Below, piece after piece: positions 1 to 5,277 of a stretch of 5,277 nucleotides of DNA (its first letter is position 1; each line of letters begins with the position of its first letter). The notes beneath the pieces are model-generated. The model was given only the letters and a program-made list of their open reading frames with translations, was not told the origin of the DNA and ran no database searches. Location: assembly GCA_021816565.1 (NCBI GenBank), contig JAKAXN010000333.1, positions 1 through 5,277 of the forward strand, given 5' to 3'. Both the position numbers and the translations under genes were made by a program. Source of the stretch: Actinomycetes bacterium (GTDB lineage: Bacteria; Actinomycetota; Acidimicrobiia; Acidimicrobiales; Palsa-688).

Positions 1-60
1 GTGGACCCACTTCTGGAGCTGCTGCTGGTCCTCGTTCAGACCATTGAAAAAATCGGGCAT
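1..60 (-). CDS. Acyl-CoA dehydrogenase family protein, N-terminal fragment (partial)
   Basis: Only the first 20 codons are inside the window; the gene continues past the left edge. Reading leftward from the ATG at 58-60 gives MPDFFNGLNEDQQQLQKWVH. The segment LNEDQQQLQKWVH resembles the first helix of the acyl-CoA dehydrogenase N-terminal domain, where actinobacterial members commonly read 'L(S/T)E(D/E)Q..L..WVH.FA'. Family members are FAD enzymes that oxidise acyl-CoA thioesters to trans-2-enoyl-CoA in fatty acid or sterol degradation; no catalytic residue is visible here. The start is supported by a purine-rich AGAAGGG (72-78, minus strand) 11 nt upstream. It follows the thioesterase gene on the same strand after 118 bp, with a possible promoter of its own in the gap. 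The family call rests on one helix and could be wrong in detail; that a gene starts here is more certain. Confidence 0.6.
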   Translation of the reverse strand, partial: MPDFFNGLNEDQQQLQKWVH

Positions 61-71
61 TCGGCGGCTGA

Positions 72-78
72 CCCTTCT
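72..78 (-). promoter_or_regulatory. Ribosome binding site of the acyl-CoA dehydrogenase gene
   Basis: AGAAGGG on the minus strand, 11 nt before the ATG at 60. It is the clearest Shine-Dalgarno-like site at a gene start in this window. cysS and the hydratase gene have none, so this gene is probably translated from a conventional leadered mRNA. Confidence 0.5.
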
Positions 79-97
79 GCTCCCACAGGAAACGGAT

Positions 98-115
98 TGT
101 TACCGAAGGGTAACA
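98..115. promoter_or_regulatory. Perfect inverted repeat, candidate repressor operator
   Basis: TGTTACC-gaag-GGTAACA has two perfect 7-bp arms around a 4-nt centre, 38 bp before the acyl-CoA dehydrogenase start. It overlaps the proposed -10 box (112-117) and covers the expected transcription start near 105. An 18-bp palindrome in this position is what a dimeric regulator such as a TetR-family protein would bind, and lipid-degradation genes in actinobacteria are often under such repressors. No regulator gene lies in the window, so the binding protein is unknown. The RNA form could also fold as a small hairpin in the 5' leader. Confidence 0.45.
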
Positions 116-142
116 TACCCGGCGCGGGTGGTGTCATACCAA
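112..142 (-). promoter_or_regulatory. Putative promoter of the acyl-CoA dehydrogenase gene
   Basis: On the minus strand TATGTT (117-112) fits the actinobacterial TANNNT -10 pattern. TTGGTA (142-137) matches four of six bases of a -35 box, but the 19-bp spacing is long. The start point would fall near 105, leaving a leader of about 45 nt that contains the ribosome binding site. The intergenic stretch 61-178 holds this promoter, the palindrome and the ribosome binding site, and nothing else I can identify. Read-through from the thioesterase gene is also possible, because no terminator hairpin is evident between the two genes. Confidence 0.35.
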
Positions 143-178
143 GTCGCGCAAACCGGGAAACCGACACCGACGGGGTCG

Positions 179-1003
179 TCAGTCCCGGGACAGCACCATG
201 GCCAGCTGGCGGGACAGGGCCACGCAGCGGCCGTCGCTGTCCCACAGCTCGCCGTCCTCCTCGAGCAGCCCGTCGACGAGCACCCTGGTCTTGAAGGTGC
301 CGAGCAGCCAGCCGGCCGCCGGCCGGGCCCGCAGGTGGACGGTCAGCTCGATGGTCGGGACCCACCCGCTGGCCGCCGCCCCGAGGAGGGTCGGGGGGAA
401 GGCATCGGCGAAGGTGAAGGCGGACAGGGCAGTCGGATCGGTCCCGTCGTTGAAGCGGATCCAGCCGGTGATCTCGAACGGGTCACCCTCGCCGGGCCGG
501 CCCCACGGGCTGTCGGGCGGGAGCCGGAGATCGAAGCGGTTCATGACCTCGGGGACCGGGCGGCCGGCCCGACGGGTCAGCTCCAGCAGGCTGGTGCACT
601 CGTCCGGAGGCGGGATGACCGGGGGGCGGGCGCTGATGCGCGTCGGTCCCCTGCGCTCGTCGAGGTTGCCGAAGGCGCCGAGCACCCGCACCCGCTCCCT
701 TCCGCCCTGGCCGACCTCGGCCATGGCGGTCACGAAGCTGCGGCCCGGCTTGATGATCTGGGTGTCGATGCTGACCTGGCCGGCCGCAGGTGGCGACAGG
801 TAGTGGGCCGTGACGGTAACCGGGTCCGGCCGGCCGGTCTCCTCCGCCAGCGCCCGCACCGCGATGGCCAGCAGGTAGCCGCCGTTGGGGTTGTTGCCGA
901 TGTTCCACCGGGGATTCAGATCGGCGACCCAACCCTGCCCGGATCGGCTGACCGCCGTGTCGGTCTCGAAGCTCACCCCGACACTCTTACGCCCGGGGCT
1001 CAC
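179..1003 (-). CDS. Acyl-CoA thioesterase-like protein (double hotdog, TesB-like)
   Basis: 274 aa, full length for the two-hotdog acyl-CoA thioesterase family, whose members hydrolyse acyl-CoA to free acid and CoA in the cytoplasm. The first hotdog covers about residues 11-115, with the family's helix motif NPNGGYLLAIAVRAL at 38-52. The second covers about 175-271, with WVPTIELTVHLRARP near 214-228 and EEDGELWDSDGR followed by SRQLAMV (248-270). By alignment from memory with E. coli TesB, E219 would sit at the catalytic Asp and Q266 at the catalytic Gln; this is inferred. There is no signal peptide or membrane segment. Translation starts at a GTG (1003-1001) whose bases overlap the cysS stop, giving a GTGA junction. 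The nearest purine-rich stretch is 16 nt upstream, too far for a good site, so translation is probably coupled to cysS. V10 is also encoded by GTG and is an alternative start. The natural substrate cannot be read from the sequence. Confidence 0.85.
   Translation of the reverse strand: MSPGRKSVGVSFETDTAVSRSGQGWVADLNPRWNIGNNPNGGYLLAIAVRALAEETGRPDPVTVTAHYLSPPAAGQVSIDTQIIKPGRSFVTAMAEVGQGGRERVRVLGAFGNLDERRGPTRISARPPVIPPPDECTSLLELTRRAGRPVPEVMNRFDLRLPPDSPWGRPGEGDPFEITGWIRFNDGTDPTALSAFTFADAFPPTLLGAAASGWVPTIELTVHLRARPAAGWLLGTFKTRVLVDGLLEEDGELWDSDGRCVALSRQLAMVLSRD
1000..1003 (-). other. GTGA stop/start overlap between cysS and the thioesterase gene
   Basis: On the minus strand the thioesterase GTG (1003-1001) and the cysS TGA (1002-1000) share bases. 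Such 4-nt overlaps normally mean one mRNA and termination-reinitiation coupling. No separate ribosome binding site at usable spacing is seen. Confidence 0.8.
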
Positions 1004-2352
1004 ATGGAACGAATCTGCGTCCCCTGCGGGGTGTCCTCCACGATCCAGCCCTCGGCCTGCAGCTCGGCCCGCAGGGCGTCGGCCCGGGCCCAGTCCCGAG
1101 CCGCCCGGGCCTCGTCGCGCTGGCGGGCCCGGACCAGCGCCTCCTCCGGCACGGCCGCGACCTCGCCGCGCAGCGGGAGGCCCAGGGCCCGCTCGAAGAT
1201 CTCGAACACCGCGGCGGCCAACCCCGCGGACGCGTCGCCGGCCGCACCTCGGGCGTCTTTGACCAGATCGAACCCCAGCGCCACCGCTCCGGGGGTGTCG
1301 AGGTCGTCATCCATCCGTTCCCGGAATCTGTCCAGCGCCTGCGGATCGGGCCGGGCGGACCGGGCGTCGGCGAACTCCCGGGCGAAGGTGTCGAGCCGCT
1401 CCACAGCCGCGGCGTTGGCGGCCATGGTGGTCGGGCCGACGGTCATGGGCCGGCGGTAGTGGGACTGGAGGACCTGAAGCCGGAACGCCCGCGGGTCGTA
1501 GGCGTCGAGCAGCTCCAGGAGCGACAGCGTGTTGCCCACCGACTTGGACATCTTCTCCCCGCCCTCGTCCACGATCATCCCGTTGTGGGCCCACCGCCGG
1601 GCGAAGCGGCGGCCGGCGGCGACGGCCTGGGCCCGCTCGTTCTCATGATGGGGGAAGGACAGATCCAGCCCTCCGGCGTGCAGGTCGAAGTCCTCCCCGA
1701 GCAGGTCCAGGGACATGACCACGCACTCCGTGTGCCACCCCGGGCGGCCCGCCCCCCACGGGGACGGCCAGCTCGGCTCCCCCGGCTTGGCCAACTTCCA
1801 CAGCACGAAATCGATGGGGGCCCGCTTGCCGGACTCCTCACCGGCCTCGATCCGGGCTCCCGCCTGCAGCGACTCGATGGACTGGCGGGCCAGCAGGCCG
1901 TATCCGTCGACGCTGGCCGCCGAGAAGTACACGCCGTCACCGCCGGGGTAGGCGTGGCCGCGCTCAACCAGCTCGGCGATCAGCTCCACCATCTTCTGCA
2001 CGTAGGCGGTGGCGTGGGGGGTCTCCGTGGGCCGCTCGACCCCCAGCCGCTCCATGGTGTCCCACCACACCTTCTCGTAGTGGGCCGCCACCTCCTCCGG
2101 TGGTCGCCCCTCGGACGCAGCCCGCGCCAGAATCTTGTCCTCTATGTCGGTGACGTTCGAGACGAAACGGACCTCCAGCCCGGTCCACCCGAGGTAACGG
2201 CGCAGGACGTCCCACACCACGGTGAAGCGGCCGTGTCCGATGTGCGGATCGCCCGACACCGTCGGCCCGCACACGTACATGTTGAAGCGTCCGGGCTGGC
2301 GGGGCTCCAGCGGCGCGACGGTGCCCATTGCGGTGTCGTACAGGCGCAGCAC
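1000..2352 (-). CDS. cysS: Cysteinyl-tRNA synthetase
   Basis: 450 aa, close to the 461 aa of the E. coli enzyme. This class I synthetase activates cysteine with ATP and charges tRNA-Cys in the cytoplasm. The HIGH motif is at 37-40 and KMSKS at 267-271. Zinc and cysteine ligands known from the E. coli enzyme are all present: C28 (YVCGPT), C210 (GWHTEC), H235 and E239 (FPHHENE), with T68 (NVTDIEDK) and W206 also kept. The DALR-like helical domain follows, and the end DWARADALRAELQAEGWIVEDTPQGT matches the CysRS C-terminus. Length, the PHHENE block and this C-terminus separate it from MshC, the mycothiol ligase paralogue. The segment just around HIGH is slightly unusual: VSGDPHIGHGRFT where most CysRS read VYDxxHIGHxRT. 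The GTG start (2352) fits the family N-terminus (MLRLYDTA). It has no Shine-Dalgarno sequence but a -10 box exactly 6 nt upstream, indicating a leaderless mRNA. It is divergent from valS and leads the operon with the thioesterase gene. Confidence 0.97.
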   Translation of the reverse strand: MLRLYDTAMGTVAPLEPRQPGRFNMYVCGPTVSGDPHIGHGRFTVVWDVLRRYLGWTGLEVRFVSNVTDIEDKILARAASEGRPPEEVAAHYEKVWWDTMERLGVERPTETPHATAYVQKMVELIAELVERGHAYPGGDGVYFSAASVDGYGLLARQSIESLQAGARIEAGEESGKRAPIDFVLWKLAKPGEPSWPSPWGAGRPGWHTECVVMSLDLLGEDFDLHAGGLDLSFPHHENERAQAVAAGRRFARRWAHNGMIVDEGGEKMSKSVGNTLSLLELLDAYDPRAFRLQVLQSHYRRPMTVGPTTMAANAAAVERLDTFAREFADARSARPDPQALDRFRERMDDDLDTPGAVALGFDLVKDARGAAGDASAGLAAAVFEIFERALGLPLRGEVAAVPEEALVRARQRDEARAARDWARADALRAELQAEGWIVEDTPQGTQIRSM

Positions 2353-2364
2353 GCAAGTACCGTA
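2352..2364 (-). promoter_or_regulatory. cysS promoter -10 box, leaderless start
   Basis: On the minus strand TACGGT (2364-2359) fits TANNNT and is followed by six bases and then the GTG of cysS at 2352. A -10 box at -12 to -7 puts transcription start on the first base of the start codon. No Shine-Dalgarno sequence exists here, which agrees. I see no convincing -35 box at 16-18 bp, as is common for actinobacterial promoters. It shares bases with the valS -10 box. Confidence 0.6.
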
Positions 2365-2370
2365 CAGGGA
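2358..2370 (+). promoter_or_regulatory. valS promoter -10 box, near-leaderless start
   Basis: TACCGT (2358-2363) fits TANNNT on the plus strand. With the same 6-nt spacing, transcription would start at A2370, three bases before the valS ATG at 2373. AGGGA (2366-2370) resembles a ribosome binding site but lies only 2 nt from the ATG, too close to work normally, and would be mostly missing from such an mRNA. No clear -35 box is seen. The box overlaps the cysS -10 on the other strand. Confidence 0.5.
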
Positions 2371-2372
2371 TC

Positions 2373-4943
2373 ATGTCGACGACCGTTCCGGACAAGCCGA
2401 GCCTCGACGGACTGGAGGAGAGGTGGGGCCCCCGATGGGAGGACGAGGGCACCTACCGATTCGACCGCACCGCCACCCGCGACGGGGTGTACGCCATCGA
2501 CACCCCGCCGCCGACCGTCTCGGGATCGCTGCACGTCGGGCACGTCTTCTCCTACACCCACACCGACACCATGGCCCGCTACAAGCGGATGCGGGGCTAT
2601 TCAGTCTTCTATCCGATGGGCTGGGACGACAACGGGCTGGCCACCGAACGGCGGGTCCAGAACTACTTCGGGGTCCGATGCGACCCCTCGCTCCCCTACG
2701 ACCCGGCCTTCCAGCCCCCGGCCGAGGGCGGCCTCGCCAAGAACCAGCAGGCCGTTTCCTGCTCCCGCCCCAACTTCGTCGAGCTGTGTGAGCGCCTGGT
2801 CGCCGAGGACGAGAAGGCCTTCGAGACCCTGTTCCGCCGGCTCGGGCTGTCGGTCGACTGGACCCAGCACTACACCACCATCGCGGCCCCGGCCCGCCGG
2901 GCGTCGCAGCGGGGGTTCCTCCGGCTCCTGGCCCGGGGGCAGGCCTACACCGCCGAGGCCCCGACGCTGTGGGACGTCGACTTCCGGACCGCCGTGGCCC
3001 AGGCCGAACTGGAGGACCGCGAGCGCGACGGGGCGTACCACCAGCTGGTGTTCCACGGCGCCGACGGCTCCGACGTCCTCATAGACACCACCCGGCCCGA
3101 GCTGCTGGCCGCCTGCGTGGCCGTGGTCGCCCACCCCGACGACGAGCGGTTCAAACCCATGTTCGGCAGCACCGTCACCACCCCCGTGTTCGGGGTGGAG
3201 GTCCCGGTGCTGCCCCACCACCTGGCCCAGCCGGACAAGGGCACGGGCATGGCCATGGTCTGCACCTTCGGCGACGTCACCGACGTGGTGTGGTGGCGGG
3301 AACTGGGCCTGCCGGTGCGGGCCATGGTGGGGCGCGACGGCCGGCTCCTCGCCGCGGCTCCGGAGGGCCTGCCCGACGCGGCGGCCGCGCTGTACCGCTC
3401 CGAGCTGGCCGGCGTGACCGTCAAGCAGGCCCAGGCCAAGATGGTGGACCTGCTGCGGGCCACCGGCGAGCTGCGGGGCGAGCCCCGACCGGTCAAGCAC
3501 GCGGTCAAGTTCTACGAGAAGGGCGACCGGCCCCTCGAGATAGTCACCAGCCGGCAGTGGTTCTTCCGCACCGTGGACCACTCCAGCGACCTCCTGGCCC
3601 GGGGCCGGGAGCTGCAGTGGCATCCCCCGTACATGGCAACCCGCTTCGCCCACTGGGTGGAGGGCCTGGCCGGCGACTGGCTGATCAGCCGCCAGCGGTT
3701 CTTCGGGGTCCCGTTCCCGGTGTGGTACCGCCTGTCGGACGCCGGCGAGCCGGACTACTCCGACCCTCTGCTGCCGGCCGAGGCGGACCTGCCGGTCGAT
3801 CCCAGCACCGACTGCCCGCCCGGCTACGACGAGTCCCAGCGGGACCAGCCGGGGGGATTCAGCGCCGACCCCGATGTGATGGACACCTGGGCCACCTCGT
3901 CGCTCACCCCGCAGATCGCCGGCCGGTGGGAGGACGACCCGGACCTCTACAGCCGGGTCTTCCCGATGGACCTGCGCCCCCAGGCCCACGACATCATCCG
4001 CACGTGGCTGTTCGCCACAGTGGTGCGCAGCCACCTGGAGTTCGACTCCCTGCCGTGGCGCAACGCCGCCATCTCGGGCTGGATCCTCGATCCCGACCGC
4101 AAGAAGATGTCGAAGTCCAAGGGCAACGTGGTCACCCCGATGGACCTCCTCGAGAAGTACGGCTCCGACGCCATCCGCTACTGGGCGGCCAGCGCCCGCC
4201 CCGGCACCGACACCGCCTTCGACGAGGGGCAGATGAAGATCGGCCGGAAGCTGGCCATCAAGATCCTCAACGTCTCCCGTTTCGTCCTGGCCGCCGGCCC
4301 GGCAGAACCCGGCGCGGAGCCGTCGGAGCCGATCGACGTGGCCCTGATGTCGTCACTGGGCGACCTGGTCGAAGAGGTGAGCGCGGCGTTCGAGGGCTAC
4401 GACTACGCCCGGGCCCTGGAGCGGACCGAGTCGTTCTTCTGGGAGTTCTGCGACGACTACGTGGAGCTGGTGAAGAACCGGGCCTACGGCAGCCTGGGCG
4501 ACGACCGGGCGGCCTCCGCCCGCTCCGCCCTGCGCGCCGCCCTGTCGGTCCTGCTGCGCCTGCTGGCACCGGTGCTGCCGTTCGTCACCGAGGAGGTGTG
4601 GTCCTGGTGGCAGGAGGGCGGGTCGGTCCACCGGGCCGCCTGGCCCTCCCGGGGCGAGATACCGGGACCGGTCGTGCAGCCAGGGTCGGCTGCCACGGCC
4701 GTCCTGCCGGCCGCCCGCCGGGTGCTGGCCGACATCCGCCGGGCCAAGACCGAGGCCGGGGTGTCCCTGCGGGCCCCGGTCGCCAAGGTGGTGGTCAGCG
4801 CCCCATCCGCGGTGGTGGAGGCGCTGGGGGAGGCGGCCGACGACCTGCGCCAGGCCGGCTCGGTCGAGGACCTGCAGCTGGTGGCCTCCGGGCCGGGGGG
4901 GACGCTGGAGGACACCTCCGTGGAGCAGGTCGTCCTGGGCTGA
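2373..4943 (+). CDS. valS: Valyl-tRNA synthetase, archaeal-like type 2
   Basis: 856 aa. This class I synthetase charges tRNA-Val and hydrolyses mischarged threonine in an editing domain. The HIGH-type motif is HVGH (54-57) within PPPTVSGSLHVGH, and KMSKS is at 578-582 (KKMSKSKGN). Between them lies the CP1 editing domain, about 200-400, with the threonine-rich DTTRPELL (238-245) and GTG (290-292) followed by FGDVTD. The block MGWDDNGLATERRVQ (82-96) and DVMDTWATSSLTPQI (501-515) belong to the type 2 ValRS also found in archaea and rickettsiae. The usual bacterial form reads GTDHAGIATQ at the first block. The tRNA-binding helical domain covers about 650-760, and the C-terminus has no long coiled-coil arm such as E. 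coli ValRS has. I chose the ATG at 2373 because MSTTVPDKPSLDGLEERWGPRW fits the family; an in-frame TTG at 2328 would add 15 residues and run into cysS. It is followed by a terminator-like hairpin, so it is probably monocistronic. Confidence 0.96.
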   Translation: MSTTVPDKPSLDGLEERWGPRWEDEGTYRFDRTATRDGVYAIDTPPPTVSGSLHVGHVFSYTHTDTMARYKRMRGYSVFYPMGWDDNGLATERRVQNYFGVRCDPSLPYDPAFQPPAEGGLAKNQQAVSCSRPNFVELCERLVAEDEKAFETLFRRLGLSVDWTQHYTTIAAPARRASQRGFLRLLARGQAYTAEAPTLWDVDFRTAVAQAELEDRERDGAYHQLVFHGADGSDVLIDTTRPELLAACVAVVAHPDDERFKPMFGSTVTTPVFGVEVPVLPHHLAQPDKGTGMAMVCTFGDVTDVVWWRELGLPVRAMVGRDGRLLAAAPEGLPDAAAALYRSELAGVTVKQAQAKMVDLLRATGELRGEPRPVKHAVKFYEKGDRPLEIVTSRQWFFRTVDHSSDLLARGRELQWHPPYMATRFAHWVEGLAGDWLISRQRFFGVPFPVWYRLSDAGEPDYSDPLLPAEADLPVDPSTDCPPGYDESQRDQPGGFSADPDVMDTWATSSLTPQIAGRWEDDPDLYSRVFPMDLRPQAHDIIRTWLFATVVRSHLEFDSLPWRNAAISGWILDPDRKKMSKSKGNVVTPMDLLEKYGSDAIRYWAASARPGTDTAFDEGQMKIGRKLAIKILNVSRFVLAAGPAEPGAEPSEPIDVALMSSLGDLVEEVSAAFEGYDYARALERTESFFWEFCDDYVELVKNRAYGSLGDDRAASARSALRAALSVLLRLLAPVLPFVTEEVWSWWQEGGSVHRAAWPSRGEIPGPVVQPGSAATAVLPAARRVLADIRRAKTEAGVSLRAPVAKVVVSAPSAVVEALGEAADDLRQAGSVEDLQLVASGPGGTLEDTSVEQVVLG

Positions 4944-4954
4944 CGGGTGCCCGC

Positions 4955-4984
4955 CCGCCGGGGCGGATCCCCCCGGCGGCGTTT
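4955..4984 (+). terminator. GC-rich hairpin, candidate terminator of valS
   Basis: CCGCCGGGG (4955-4963) pairs perfectly over 9 bp with CCCCGGCGG (4971-4979) across a 7-nt loop. It begins 11 nt after the valS stop and is followed by CGTTT. The T run is only three bases, as is usual in high-GC actinobacteria, so it is a plausible but imperfect intrinsic terminator. It would insulate the hydratase gene from valS transcription. Confidence 0.55.
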
Positions 4985-5011
4985 CCCCGGCGGTCGGCCG
5001 GCGCCATCCCT

Positions 5012-5024
5012 TAGTGTCTGGCCA
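5012..5024 (+). promoter_or_regulatory. Promoter -10 box of the hydratase gene, leaderless start
   Basis: TAGTGT (5012-5017) fits TANNNT and is followed by six bases and then the ATG at 5024. This is the same spacing as at cysS, so transcription should begin at the A of the start codon. No Shine-Dalgarno sequence precedes the ATG. No good -35 box is seen at 16-18 bp; that stretch is G+C only. Confidence 0.55.
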
Positions 5025-5277
5025 TGCCGATCAACCCTGATGCCGCCGGGTACTCGAGCGAGCCGCACGAGTCCTCCTGGAGCTCGAAGGACTGCCTGAT
5101 CTACGCCCTCGGAGTCGGAGCCGGGGTCAGCGACCCCACCGGCTTCGAGTTGGAGTTCACCACCGAGAACAGCCAGGACGTCACCCAGCGGGTACTGCCG
5201 ACCTTCCCGGTCGTCATCCCCGGCGGGGCCGGGGCGTTCGGCCGGATCGGTGACTTCAACCCGGCCATGCTGGTGCA
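5024..5277 (+). CDS. MaoC/hydratase-2 family enoyl-CoA hydratase, N-terminal part (partial)
   Basis: 84 complete codons are visible and the gene runs off the right edge. The sequence begins MPINPDAAGYSSEPHESSWS and continues with KDCLIYALGVGAGVSDP (22-38), FELEFTTENSQ (41-51) and RVLPTFPVVIPG (56-67). These match the N-terminal hotdog of hydratase 2, the domain also found in eukaryotic peroxisomal multifunctional enzyme 2, where the block reads YALGVGAS.KDP followed by CLPTFGVI. Family members hydrate trans-2-enoyl-CoA to (R)-3-hydroxyacyl-CoA in fatty acid, sterol or polyhydroxyalkanoate metabolism. The catalytic Asp/His motif lies in the C-terminal hotdog, outside the window, so activity and substrate cannot be judged. 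The last two bases (ca) would begin the His or Gln after AMLV; His is expected from the family's HGEQ motif. The start is fixed by the -10 box 6 nt upstream and by family alignment. Confidence 0.85.
   Translation, partial: MPINPDAAGYSSEPHESSWSSKDCLIYALGVGAGVSDPTGFELEFTTENSQDVTQRVLPTFPVVIPGGAGAFGRIGDFNPAMLV

Noticed and set aside
815..821. GGTAACC, a short match to the half-site of the palindrome at 98-115
   Set aside because: It lies inside thioesterase coding sequence (Val-Thr codons) and lacks the second arm at the right spacing, so it is not a credible second operator.
44..1459. Long plus-strand open frame of 471 codons opposite the thioesterase gene and the 3' part of cysS
   Set aside because: It is antisense to two recognised genes. 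Its product is Gly/Arg/Ala/Pro-rich with no family resemblance, as expected when high-GC coding sequence is read on the other strand.
1000..2352. Possible mycothiol ligase MshC instead of CysRS
   Set aside because: The 450-aa length, the intact FPHHENE block and the typical CysRS C-terminus (DWARADALRAEL) fit CysRS, and the -GPT- motif region aligns with E. coli CysS throughout.
2328..2372. Upstream in-frame TTG start for valS adding 15 residues
   Set aside because: The extension overlaps the cysS start, does not resemble ValRS N-termini, and would place the proposed valS -10 box inside its own coding region.
1459..3084. Plus-strand open frame of 541 codons spanning cysS antisense and the 5' part of valS
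   Set aside because: It crosses the divergent promoter and is out of frame with valS. Its later part is Pro/Thr/Ser/Arg-rich low-complexity sequence typical of a shadow frame.
2601..4034. Minus-strand open frame of 477 codons inside valS
   Set aside because: It lies wholly antisense to a clearly conserved ValRS and its product is His/Gly/Val-rich without any motif.
4985..5006. Further GGC/GCC self-complementary runs before the hydratase gene
   Set aside because: Short G+C-only pairings are expected by chance at this base composition, and no single stem is as good as the one at 4955-4979.
2969..5014. Plus-strand open frame of 681 codons overlapping valS in another frame
   Set aside because: Its product is Arg/Gly/Pro-rich and low-complexity, and valS in the correct frame carries all expected motifs.

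Overview
The window is a very GC-rich, gene-dense piece of bacterial chromosome. The base composition, GTG starts, TANNNT-type -10 boxes placed directly before start codons (leaderless mRNAs), and the mix of acyl-CoA enzymes all suggest an actinobacterium. Acidimicrobiia or a related uncultured actinobacterial group is my best guess, but this is inference and not proven by any marker here. There are no RNA genes, CRISPR arrays, insertion sequences or phage genes.

Layout: two gene sets diverge from a 20-bp gap at 2353-2372. Leftward (minus strand) run cysS (cysteinyl-tRNA synthetase, 2352-1000), then a double-hotdog acyl-CoA thioesterase-like gene (1003-179) that overlaps cysS by the four bases GTGA. 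After a 118-bp gap holding a possible promoter and a palindrome comes the first 20 codons of what looks like an acyl-CoA dehydrogenase (60 to the left edge). Rightward (plus strand) run valS (valyl-tRNA synthetase of the archaeal-like 'type 2' form, 2373-4943), a strong GC hairpin that is a candidate terminator (4955-4984), and the first 84 codons of a MaoC/hydratase-2 family (R)-enoyl-CoA hydratase (5024 to the right edge).

Functionally the window pairs two aminoacyl-tRNA synthetases of translation, head to head, with fatty acyl-CoA enzymes on both flanks: thioesterase, dehydrogenase and hydratase. These are ordinary core genes. I do not see a new defence, mobile or biosynthetic system. The most interesting signal is regulatory. 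The cysS/valS gap is centred on GTACCGTAC, which reads as a TANNNT -10 box on both strands, with predicted start points 18 bp apart. This would give a leaderless cysS mRNA and a valS mRNA with only about 3 nt of leader. The hydratase gene at the right end has the same -10-to-start-codon spacing as cysS.
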